In this document: positions 30,342 to 42,040 of the stretch, piece after piece | Position numbering within the stretch: position 1 is the stretch's first letter | Layout: every line of letters starts with the position of its first letter | Assembly: GCA_015680685.1 (NCBI GenBank) | Contig: MNCI01016437.1 | Location: 114,000-159,525 of the forward strand | Length of the DNA: 45,526 bases | Direction of reading: 5' to 3' | Source: Gnetum montanum | Taxonomy: Eukaryota > Streptophyta > Gnetopsida > Gnetales > Gnetaceae | The notes under the pieces: model-generated | What the model saw: only the letters and a program-made list of their open reading frames with translations | The model's database searches: none | Told to the model about the DNA's origin: nothing | Position numbers and translations under genes: made by a program

Positions 30342-33300
30342 AAAAGCACATGACGCAGAGCTATTCTTGAAGGTTTTGAAATTGCCTAAGAAGGCAATGC
30401 TTGTTTTGTTTGTTTTATTTTTGCATGTTTGAAATTGGTGCATATCTGTTCTTTGAGCATGCTTTCCGAATAAAATGCAGCTTTTTCATTCAGTGTTTAC
30501 AAAGAGCTTTTGCATCGGTTTAAATTAAATGGCTATTATATAAAGACAATTTTAAGTTAAGATAGTTTGGATGGATACTGCTAAGAATTGATTTATTCAT
30601 GTATATTTAGATTTTCTAGGATCTCTATAAAAAACCTAAAATTGAAAAAATTACATTACTGAAACTAATGTAGAGAACTCTATGCTACGGTTACTGTGTA
30701 TTAGCTGTTGAAGCATGTATTTGAATCTTCAAGAGCAACGTCAAGGTATAGGACGTCAATTTGTTGTTGATTTGAGAGACACTGTTAGCCAACTGCAAAT
30801 GGATGTGCGGAGTCCATAATGCATGGAGACGTTTATTTCTTAGAGGAGAATTATAGGAATAGCTTAACAATTACAAAAGTTTTAGAGCTTGCAAAAATTG
30901 ATAAAGGTTAGGAAATCCACTGCACAGTGAATTGAATATTCTGTTTTCTACCAGAGATGTTGAAGTGGGTAGGCAACTAGAGAGTTATGTATGTCAAATG
31001 CTATTGCTACCCCTTGGGAAAAGCAGGAAATTGTTCAGGCAACATTCACCTTGAGTACCTTATCAGAAACACCGTAGATGAGTACAGTGCTCAGTTCTGA
31101 TTTGTAAAAACAAAACTGATAAAATACTCTTGAACATACGGTGGTTTACCCTTCGCCATTCTTGCAGTTGCAGCTGTTTTGAATTCTCAGAATCCTATGA
31201 ATTGTGCTCTCTCTCGGTGTGTGTACGTTTGCATGAAATTGCTAAATTTGTATGGTTTTGGATAGCCGAATCATTGTATTTCTGTATGGACGTAAGAGAT
31301 ACACGCTTTATTATTGCTATTGCTTTGTCTAGTATTAGCTCATCTATTTTTAAAGTGTACTCTATCCAAATTCATGAAGCTTTTCATGGGCATCATTATA
31401 CATTTATGTAATTAAGCAGACCCTTTTATTGGATCTCATTACGCTACTGCATTTTCAATTGTTAACCATGTTTTCAGAGAGCTAATTGGGCTGCAGAAGT
31501 GGGGAAAGGACTAGGGAAAGACCCTGTTTTTAGCATACTTGAATACCTTTTCCAGAGATCCTATCATTGAAGTGGCCGTGTTCACATTTTCAATTTAAGA
31601 AATAAGAACCTTACCATCACCTTAAATGGGCCTAATTGGTATTTTTGGAGAGATTGGATGTAAGTTATGTCAGCACTTCATTATCAACGTATAATCGATA
31701 AAGAGATCATGCACTGCATTCCTGGCCAGTTTCTGCAAATAAAATCCCCCATTCGTCATGGAAGCTCGGGAATTTTATTTGACGGATGATTTCAAGTTCA
31801 AGATGCCCCTGCACTGAGCCGGATACAAACCCCCTTATCAAAACCATTATCAGGCTACTAAATTGAAATATTCTTCGTTATACAGCGAAATCATGGAGAT
31901 ATGTCTTGTTACACATCACATTAAAATATCAAAAATAATACTTTAATTGCAAATGACGGACCCCAATTTATTCATCTGCCCCGTTGAGATAAAAGGTTTG
32001 CTGCAAAAGGTTTGTAGAGCTCTTCTTTCTTGTATTTTGAAAACCAATACAAAGAACCAGCACACCATAAGGCATGGAACATGTTTGCTGGTTAAGGGAC
32101 AGGTTTCTGGTTAGGTTATATACAAAGATTGAAGATGGTTTCTTTTTATAATAAATGCAGACCAGTGATACCCTTCAAATATGATGTTAAAATTCTTCTT
32201 GATCTAATTAATTTTAGTGTTCACAAATAGAGGTCAACCTTAAATGTAATAGTAATAGTATAGGTAGGATAGTACTTTGCATGTTGTGCTAAAAATTAAA
32301 ATTAGGGTATAAAATTGAACATTTGTAAATCGAGAAATGTGATATTATGTGGGGTAAAAATTTTAATTAAGTTTATATGTATTTTAGAAGTTCTAAGTTA
32401 TGTATTTGATTTTGGTGGACAATGTTAAGTTATAAAGTTTTAATTTGACTACACATATTGGAGATAAATATTGGTAAAAGAAGTTCCAGGTTCCATCAAT
32501 CACCTAAATTAAGTTTATAAAATTAAACATGCACTTAATACAACATTATTATCATAATTATCCAAGCCTTATCCCAATAAAATGGGGTTCAATTTTTCAA
32601 TTTCCATTTTTTATTATCATTATTCAATTTTATCAACTAGGATTCCAACCCCTCTATGGCTAAAAAAAGAAGAAGAAATAAGATCACCTTGTTGTAACCT
32701 TGTTCTTGCAAAATTATTCTTTCCGAACCTCACAAGAACATCTCCATGAATTAAGTGTGTAATACCTAACTTGTGGCCATAAACAATCTTCAATTTAATA
32801 TAACCTTCGATAAATCAACAATTATGAGATTACAGGGAACAAATTTTTAATTGAATGTGGACATAGCTTACCATCCATGCACTAGGAATGGCAAGGGAAA
32901 GATAAAGAAACAATGGGTTTGAATCATAAACTTGATTAGCCTAGTCAATGCAAATAAAAACTAAATATAGAAATGGATTATCTAGTGATGTGCAATCAAA
33001 TCTAAGTATGGNGATTCTAAACTACTCCTAAGACTTTCCACTTACATATTCATCATTCAAAGGTTCAATTCTAGTACTAAAACTTCCATTATCAACTTTA
33101 TTTCCCTTACGTTTTTCACCAACNAACTTTGGAACTAGTGACATTGATGCTAAAAAATCCCAACTCTGGGATAGTGATGTAAGAGCTGCCAAATTGACGC
33201 TAGCGCTAGATTGAGCTTGTAGACTATTAGAAAAAGTTGTGGTGGCTGTAGAGCATGTGGGGGCTATTAGAAGTGTAGATGCTCATACTCTTAGTCTTTC

Positions 33301-34781
33301 CAAATTCAAAAAAGTGCTCTAGTTCTGAAGATATTAGCCTTAAATTTGGGGTTCAATATGATATTTATAGGCTTAGGGTTTTCAAATTTAACCTTGGAAT
33401 TAAGTGAAGTTAACCTAAAGTTTGTTTTGGCAACTTTAACTCGAGAGACTAAATGGTGCAAGTGATGCGGGAGGTGATGTTGGTGTTAGCATCAACTAGG
33501 TGATAAAAAATTTTCAACTTCCTTCCAAACTATAATCCCAAGTCTTTGGGATGCTCGAATTGATGTTGAAATGTATTGTAATGATGTTTATAGGATGTCA
33601 AAGAGCTCATGGACATGAGGAATGCTACCGAATTCTAATCTTGATGATTTTGTTTGATACTTATGTTACCTTGGGTGATGCTAATGTTGATGTTGATGTT
33701 AGTGTTAGTATCACTTGAAACACTTGGAAACATTTCTAGTTGTGACCCTTAAAACTACCTTCAAACCTATCGAAATTGACATTTGATACCTTGGAAACAA
33801 TGTTGACTGGTCACAAGAGAGTTCAAGAAGCCAAGACTAAAGCCAAAATGCTGGTTTTTACAAGTAAGAACTATTAGGTTAATGGTAGAGATGATGAAGT
33901 AGGTGCTAAAACTAACGCTAATGCTGATGTTAGCATCAACATCACCACCCTACTTAGAATAATTTTTCTTTCTAGGTCCTAGGGTCAACTTGTCATAGAG
34001 CCAAAAATTAATGTTTGCCATGTCGAGACTGCTGTAGATGAGTCATTTAGGCTCTTGTGGGATTGAAACAAAGGCCAGTAGTTATAGTGTAGGTGATGTG
34101 GGCATGGTGGTCCAAGGATGATGTTGACATTGTGTCAGTGCAACCTTTGATACTTACAAAAGTATCATTTTTTGAACTTTTCTGGATTAGCTAAAAGTGA
34201 TGCACATATGCTGGGTTATGAGCTAGAATGAGCCTTGAAGGTCTTTGAAGGTTTGAAATGTGTTTTATGAAACTATTTTTTTCACCATTTTGATGCTCAA
34301 ACTTGGCTAAAATAATGTCAAAATGACACTTAGTCTTGGTGATCACAAAACTGAAAAGTAGGTACAACAAACCCATTTGAAGATGAAAAATTCCCAAAGC
34401 AACAAGCATTTATAAGAACGAAAATGTAGATCGCTGGTAGTAATCCTCAAGAAAATGTATCCAATGATTAGGAAAGGTTATTTTTTGTAGCACAACTCTC
34501 ATGTAGCTCTAATTAATTATATGATAAGCTTTTAAAATATTAAGCTCTAAGGCAATGTTAAGAATTTGGTATTAGATGATACTATGAACTCATGTTTACA
34601 CCATCATGGTATGATCACTATCACATTGATGTTTGTTATTTCATATTGAATAATTAGTTATTTCTTTAAGAACTTATTAACATGTTATTAATTAAGAATC
34701 GTGTGTGTTCCTCTAAGCAACCTGACAATTTCATCATAACTACATATTCTTCTAGTTTTCATGTTTAAGATATGTACATTA
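30342..34781. other. Intergenic stretch, no gene recognised
   Basis: Only short, unconvincing frames are present on either strand. Noted items are a 3'-tail fragment of an RTE LINE on the minus strand at 32544-32592 (CCTTATCCCAATAAAATGGG after ATTATTATC), single N bases at 33012 and 33124, and a region at 33190-34130 with recurrent GATGTTAGCATCAAC-like modules. Confidence 0.6.
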
Positions 34782-35160
34782 TGTTGACCTTTTGGTATGT
34801 CAAAACATTAAGACAAATGGAGTACAAGGATTTTTGTATGATTGTTGTGTTTGTAGGGCAAGAACTTGGATTAAGACATCTACAAGGTTTCAAGAAAGCA
34901 TGTAAGAGTTCAAGAGCATGGACAAGGAACAAAAATTTCAAAGTGTAAAGGGAATTGAAGTAAGGTGTCTCCAAGAAATAGTAGACGTCTTGGTCGAGGT
35001 GAAGGAGAATCAATGAAGATGTCTTGTAGAAATAGTAGATGTTTACCATCAAGCAAAGATGTCTCCAAGAAATAGCAGATGCCTTAGTTGAGTTGTGGGT
35101 TTCTTAGAAGAAGACGTCTCTAAAAAAAAAGTAGACATTTTTTTAGTGAGAAAGACATCT
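34782..35160 (+). repeat. 5' LTR (truncated) of the outer element
   Basis: It matches 37471-37848 almost end to end. Afterwards the two copies differ (ACTCATGAATTAAG here, TCATGAAGATGTCTCC there). It contains repeated AAGATGTCT / AGACATCT motifs. Confidence 0.75.
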
Positions 35161-35308
35161 ACTCATGAATTAAGATTCTTATCTAATTTTTCCTGTAGTG
35201 TGGCAAAGACGCCTACTGGTTGCTTTAAAACGTAGATGAGACATCTTCTTTTTCATTCAGGGCCTCATTCACTACTGCTATTAAAGTCAAAACCCTCATT
35301 CCGGTATC

Positions 35309-36128
35309 ATGTTCTTTCAAATTGACCTCACAGAGACAACTAAGGCTCCACCATCAATAGTGATTTTGTCAAAAATGGCCTACAAGAAGGTTGGGATGTC
35401 TAGGGTGCCACCAAAGAAGAAATCCAAGGGCAGTTCCAGCAATGCATCATCCTCTTATGTGCCGCAATTTCAAAATTCAAGTGCAACATAGGTTTGAGGA
35501 AACTTTAACCACAAATATTATTACTAAGTGCTCTCTTTCCTTTCTTGCACATAGGTAAGCTACTTTAATGGATTATTTCCAGGTGTTGAATTAGGGAAAC
35601 CTTATTGCAATGAATTTTTTGGCTCCTAAAGTGTTGATTCATAAATTTTATTACAATATTATTGTTTCAAATGTTGTTGTTGGAGCATTCACTTTCATGG
35701 TTAGGGGTCTTCTCATTGAGGTCTCTCCAAAACTTGTGAATGAAATCCTTGGGATCTCTAGTGCAAATGTCTTCTGGGTAACCATTGATACCATGCATGG
35801 AATTTATACAAATGGTATAATGCCCATAGGACATGATGAATTTTATGATGTTCTGTTTTGGAAAGATGTATTCTTTGACAAAGGTCATATTGAGAGTAGC
35901 ATGATGATTCCTAATGCTTCCACCTTGTCTCTTATCATGTTGTATAACATTATGGTAAAAGAGGGGAGTTATAGTTATCTTCTAACATCCCAATCATTTG
36001 TGCTTTATTGTATTCTCATAGGACAACCATTAGATTTGAGGCATACACTCTACTGGGAAATGTTGAGTCCATTTTCCAAGGAAAGGATCCTTGGACATTC
36101 TTACCTCAATAACTTTTTGATATGTTAG
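35309..36128 (+). pseudogene. Transposase_32-like plant retroelement ORF
   Basis: Two frames, 35309-35491 (a basic Lys/Ser-rich start with PPKKKSKGSSS) and 35610-36128 (172 codons), are read in the same direction but separated by stops. The second resembles the 'putative plant transposon protein' domain: NFLAPKVLIHKFYYNI, then VRGLLIEVSPKLVNEILGIS, then LLTSQSFVLYCILIGQPLDL. Such ORFs are common in non-autonomous plant LTR elements and their role is unknown. Coding resemblance fades after 36128, with further stops to about 36960. Confidence 0.6.
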
Positions 36129-37183
36129 AAGAATGTGCCTATTCTAGAGATGCCTTTGCTCAAAGGAAAGAGCAACCTTATTGAATATGTTAAGAAGAGA
36201 AGTGTTTCTCATGTAGTTGAAGGAGGACTAAGTACTAGATCGTAGAAGAAGAAGAAGGAAGCATTATCATCAAGGACCTCTCCCTAGCTGAGCATATCCA
36301 AATCTAGTTGTGCCTAGAGTAGTTCTTCATTAATGAGGCTTCTTTGACCTTTTTCACAAGCCATCGGAAAGCTTGGGAGAAGCATCTCTTACTTGCATGA
36401 GAGTTTGGATGCAGCTAGTATTCCTCTCTTTTGATGGGTAGGACTTTGAGGAGGTTACTATTCCTCCTATTTTTGATAGTGAGGAGAACATTTCTGTTCC
36501 ATCAAAGAACTCTACATCAGTGAAACCTTCTTGTGCACATAATTTAGGGATGGGATCAAACTCTAAGCCTGAGGCATCACCAGCTCATGTCCATGGAGAG
36601 CATCATGTTCCCATGCAGCAACCTGAGCACCATGATCTTGCACCACCAGTACATTCAATTCTTCCATTAGCCAATGCTCCTAGCTCATTTGAGTAGTAAG
36701 CTATGGAGAGTATCTTTGGGACCACATCCCAATGGGTATCAGCTCAATAGCCTCTAGTTTAGCTAGATCCACTAGCTTTATCTCGATTTTGATTTAAGCT
36801 TCATCCTTGGTGAGCTCCCATTCAAAAGCTTGAGTCATCTGATGAGGATGAGCATAGGTTGAGCCAACCCAACACTAGTAGTGATGATGATGAGGAGAAG
36901 AATTATCATCCATCTTGAGCAGTGGAGGGATTTGAATTGAAGGATGCAATCGAGGTTAGTGATTAGGAACCTTGGGTGATCATTTTCTCTCTCCTTTTTT
37001 GTTAATTTCCAAAAGGGAAAGAAGTTTTTGATTCTTACATATGTGATTTTTGGACTTTCACATATGTGCTTGATTATGTATGATGCTACCATTTGTATAG
37101 ACAATTGGTTGTATTGGACAGTTACAGATTTATGTGGAAAATTGGTTGTATTGGATAGTCGTGGATTAATGTGGAAAATTAGC

Positions 37184-37275
37184 TGTATGGATAGTTGTGG
37201 ATGAGTTAAAGACTGATGGTGCTTCCTTTNTTGTATGGATAGTTGTGGATGAGTTAAAGACTGATGGTGCTTCCT
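37184..37275. repeat. Duplicated 45-bp segment on both sides of an N
   Basis: The segment starting GTATGGATAGTTGTGGATGA and ending GGTGCTTCCTTT stands before and after N 37230. This is probably an unmerged contig overlap. Confidence 0.75.
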
Positions 37276-37470
37276 TTGTTATCTCTGTGTGGTGTACTTT
37301 TGATATTTACTTTTGCATAATTTCATTTTTTTCCACGTATTACTAAACTACCTTGAACCTCAACATTTTATTCTAGTCCCTAGTTGCCATAGGAATTTAT
37401 GTCTTAATATTTTTATTGGTTTTTATCTCACCCATTTCTTAAGTTTGTACATCATCAAAAATGGAAAGAT

Positions 37471-37955
37471 TGTTGACCTTTTGGTATGTCAAAACATTAA
37501 GACAAATGTAGTACACAATTTTTTGTGTGGTTGTTGTGTTTGTAGGGCAAGAACTTTGATTGAGACATCTACAAGGTTTCAAGAAAGCATGTGGGAATTC
37601 AAGAGCATGGACAAGGAACAAACATTTCAAAGTGCAAGGGGAATTAAAGAAAGATGTCTCCAAGAAATAACAAACGTCTTGGCCAAAGTGAAGGAGAATT
37701 AGTGAAGATGTCTTGTAGAAATAGTAGACATCTACCATCAAGCAAAGATGTCTCTAAGAAATAGTAGACATCTTGGCCGAGTTGAAGGTTGCTCACATGA
37801 AGACATCTCTGAAAAACAGTAGACATTTTTTTGGTGAGAAAGACATCTTCATGAAGATGTCTCCACAAAGATGTCTTTCCTATGGAGAAGATGTCTTTCC
37901 AAAATGAAGGTCTAATGTAGAAAGATGTCTTAGTCTTGAAGAAGATATATCCAGT
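37471..37955 (+). repeat. 3' LTR of the outer element, proximal part
   Basis: It starts TGTTGACC after the purine tract and is cut at 37955 by E3 insertion. It is rich in AAGATGTCT and its complement AGACATCTT, at least a dozen copies between 37640 and 37935. Confidence 0.7.
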
Positions 37956-38545
37956 TGATGGGATGCGATATCGCATGGGCCGCAATATCGCATATGCGAT
38001 ATCACGTCATCCCCCGCGATATCGCGTCATCCCCCGCGATATCGCGTACACGATATCGCGGTGCGCCGCCAAGTCTATAAATAAGAGGCGGCTCTCCCTT
38101 GTTTTCCATCTAGATGTAGACCCTTAGTGAAACTCTGGCAGTTTTACCTCTCTAGAGATAGAATATTTTCCATGTGGTTGCAGTAGGAGCTCCAAAGTAA
38201 ACAGATCTTTATTCGAGAAAATATTGTACCTGAACACATGTTTGTGTATGGAAATAAAGACGAACTTCTTGGATAAACCTTACAGTGCATGGAATAGGCT
38301 AATTAGGACTTTATTTATTGTTATTTATTGTTTATCATTTACATGCTTTACTAGTTATTAAATCTTTCTCAACCTTTCTCTCCTAGTTAAGTGTCTCAGT
38401 GCGACCGCTTCGAGCATGTGCGTTACGCTTGGTGATCCTAGCAATGATTAGCGTTTGGTAACCAAGGTTGCATCGGTTCAAGGTGTGAATGGTAAGTGGG
38501 AACGGATNCGTATGGTTGAGTGTAGGGGTACCTCGGCACTCATCA
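37956..38545 (+). repeat. 5' LTR of E3 (collapsed at an N)
   Basis: It starts TGATGGGATGCGATATCGC and ends CACTCATCA. At 590 bp it is about 230 bp shorter than the 3' LTR. The missing part falls exactly at N 38508, where GAACGGAT joins CGTATGGTTGAG. The palindrome array is at 37963-38062 and the TATA box at 38076-38085. Confidence 0.9.
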
Positions 38546-38546
38546 T

Positions 38547-38564
38547 TGGTGCCGTTGCCGGGGA
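38547..38564 (+). other. Primer binding site, tRNA-Asp type (E3)
   Basis: TGGTGCCGTTGCCGGGGA, identical to 29-46. Confidence 0.87.
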
Positions 38565-38659
38565 CTAAGTGTTTGTGCGCTAAGTAGAACATAGGAAATC
38601 ACTCACATCATTGAGAGCTTAAATGAACCTTAGGATTAATTAACAAAAACTTATATAAT

Positions 38660-41600
38660 GGTTAAATAGCACACCGAATAAGACACAATATCTTCTTCTT
38701 CTTCTCACTAGAGCATTACACCACCTAGGGATCATACAAGAAACAGTTGACAATCTAAAACACATAACCAAAATTAGCCAATTCCTCAACAATATAGGGT
38801 GGTATATACTCATCGGATTTTACTTTTATCCTCCATCAGGATGAACAGATGCGCTGGAGAGACTTGCAAGCTAACATAGTGTTACCTCCAGATCGTGCTA
38901 TCCCCAACATGCTCCTCCATGCCTTAGCATAGATCGGCATGACTCAGCTCTATGCTAAATACATTATAGGTGATTTTGAAATAAGGGATTACTATCCCAC
39001 ATCTACACAACGTTTAAGGAACTCAAGGCAGGAGAGCCAACATACACTATTGAAGGGCAAAGAGGTCCCGCATGTCCTAAGTGAAATTGGAGATGGTAAA
39101 CCAGTTATAACAGGTTATCTATCAAAAGATGTTCCCCCTCCTAACAAAAGTGAGGAGGTGGGGTATCAGAACCTAGGCTCCATGATACACAACCCTGGTT
39201 TTGATCCCCGTGAACGCTAACTGTTCACTGAGGGAACAACAACACATGACAAGGACGGGCACCCAGATCGTCATCATGATTAGGACCGAAGCCACAGAAG
39301 AGAAGGTAAGAAACATTGTCATGGCGATGGTTCTCCTTCTTCTTCCCCTTCAACACATCATTCATCCTCTCCTTCCACATTAGGGCATAGTCATCAAGAG
39401 GATAATGGAGAGGATAAAGGTAAGAGAAATGAGAGACCTCGACAAGAGAGTCGAGAGAGAGGACGAGGGCAATCAAGAGAATCAAGGCATGAACAAAGGA
39501 AAAGTAGGAAACAACGGAGACATCATAGACATCATGAAAGAGATGATCATGATGAACCCCTACTTGCCACCCGAAGCATGCTAGATATTACAGAGGCTAT
39601 AAGAATTCCAACAAGGCATCAAAAAGATAGCCGGATCAAGCGCTTAGACATTAATAACATCCCACGATTTGAAGGGGGATACAACGTGGATCTGCAAAAT
39701 CATTTACAGGCATTCCAGGATGCCTACGCCTTGCAAAACATAGAAAACAAGTGGTAAAAAATAAAGTTGTTTCCCAGGACACTCATAAAGGAAGCAGAGA
39801 GTTGGTACCAGTCCTTAGAACCGGAAACCATCAGGAGGTGGAGTACGATGTTAGAACTCTTCAACGATAAATATCAAACGTACTCCAGAGTGTCTAACTT
39901 GCATAAGTAGATCCAAGGATGGAAGCAAGGGAATCATGAACCCTTGGATGCTGCCATGGGCTGCTACTACGCATTGTTACATCATTGCCCAGGCCATGGT
40001 TACACACAACGGGATCAACTCTGCCACATCGTAGATGGGCTAAGGTATGAAACTAGGAGAACCCTTGGGACTTATGCCTAAGGGAGATCATCAGAACTTA
40101 GATCCCATGAAATTCATCGATTGTTGGAACAAGTAGCCAAAGAAGAAGGGGAGCTACAAAAAAGAGAAAGTGCGGAAAAATATAACTGTGATCCTTCCCT
40201 CCGGAAGAGGGGAGTGAGATTTTGTGATGAAGAGGATGAGTCACCACTCGAAGAGTTGTTGAACAGAAAAACCTTTGCCACTTCAAAAGCTAACAACGGA
40301 AGTAGTGGCTAAGGTAGATCAGATACAAGACTCCTTGGATAGTAGACTTGAACTTGTCTTGAAAATCATAGAGGAGTCCAAGGAGGAACGAAGTAGTGAC
40401 AAGGATAAGAAAAAGCAGAGATATTCAGGCCTTGCACGTGACAAGGGTAAGGGGAAAATAACTATCTCTGATGAAGTTGTGGATTCGGACATAGACAATG
40501 ATGGTGGATGTGAGATCTGCCAATATGACCATCCTAAGGGATGTTGACCAATCATCTCACATCTACAAGAGTCTGGGGTGTATGCACTTAACCCGAGACT
40601 TAACAGACAGTAGACACCTTAAAGGTTACCTTATCCTCAAGGTAACCCAAGATAGTTTCACTAATCGTTGATGTACTATCCAAGTGGAACTCCACCACAA
40701 CCCATCGAGCAACATCAGCAGTGGCAATACCCATAGTCATGGGGGATGCCACCGTTGAAACAACAATACCCTTACCAGCAACCAGGCCCATATGGATATT
40801 ACATGCAGCAACCGATTTCTCCAAGTGACTCCATGGGTCACACAACTCCCCAACATCACTACCAAGTTTGGGAGTACTTTAGAAGGACTCCTTCTCCTCT
40901 GGGGGAGATGCTCCACATCCATACCATCCTCCTAATCCATCCACCTATCTTCCACCAGTAGTTCCCATACCACCTGCTCCAACAATGCAAGGGGAACTCC
41001 CCACTCAACCATAGCAACGTAACGCTACGAGAGCACTAAATCTTCAACTCGATGCTAGTTCTGACAACCACAAAAAGAAAAGATATTTTTTCAGAACCAA
41101 AAGCCCAAACAAGCTCTCACAACAACAAGCGTTTGAGTCTATGCACACTCCTCCAATATACAAGGCTTCGAAGCTCCCTTCAAACCAACATCAGAGCTCA
41201 ACGCGTATGGTTATGTTAACACATACCGTAACTGGATAGATCAAGGTAGGCCACCTTCCCAGGAAACTATCTGACCCTGGAAGTTCCTTAATCTACCTCC
41301 AAGTTGCTGGGAATGAACCTCATAGGGCTCTTCTTGACTTAGGTTCCAGAGTCAACTTAATCTCATGAAAAATGTATCAAGCCTGGAACCTACGCCAACT
41401 TAAGAAGAGCAATATTCAACTAGAGCTGGCTAACCAGTCCATCATCATTCCCTTGGGATTGGTGGAGGACATTGTTACCACTGTGTGTGGTTGGTCATAC
41501 CCAACTGATTTCCTAGTGATAAAAGTTAACAACAATGCATGGGACTTCCCAATTATAATGGGAAGGACATGGCTAAGTACAATAGACGCATGCCTAGGAA

Positions 41601-42040
41601 TCCATGATCTTTCCTTAGAAATATCTAAGGTAAATATTTATGGAAAGATTGAGGAGAAGAAAGTTCCATGCATCACATACAGTGATTCATCGGGTGATGA
41701 CATGGAGGAATGCTCTGCATCTCCTCCATGCAATAGGTGTGCCCTTGAAACTTTGAGACAAAGATGCCTGTATGTAGCAACCACACAACAAGTAGACACC
41801 TCGTGGTTGACAGCTAGTTGAAAGAGCAATCGACCAACATGCATAGAATGAACTAGGGGAACAACTCATGCCCATAACGAAGGCATAGATACATTGGAAT
41901 ATGAGCATTGCCAGATTTCACCCCTTAATCTAAGAACATCAGTTGGGAGAAGTTGGACACTTTAAAGAAATTCAAATAGGCGTTCATTATTTCGGATATC
42001 TCCCTTTCCATTCAGTCATGGGGGAGATGGCCACCTATGC
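38660..42040 (+). pseudogene. Decayed gag-protease of E3
   Basis: It is colinear with the intact E1 ORF but has lost the start codon and carries many stops and shifts. Recognisable parts are the N-terminal segment (38939-39220), the Gag domain (about 39660-40030), the acidic part (40121-40312), the knuckle-like CEICQYDHPKGC (about 40510-40548), the Pro/Gln-rich linker (40746-40961) and the protease with D-L-G at 41336-41344, followed by an open piece 41372-41821 with IIMGRTW. The frame ends beyond the pol-deletion joint, in the tract at 42014-42024. Confidence 0.88.

Noticed and set aside
31130-31411. 94-codon plus-strand ORF in the intergenic stretch
   Set aside because: No recognisable motif or supporting splice or polyadenylation context; length is compatible with chance in AT-rich DNA.
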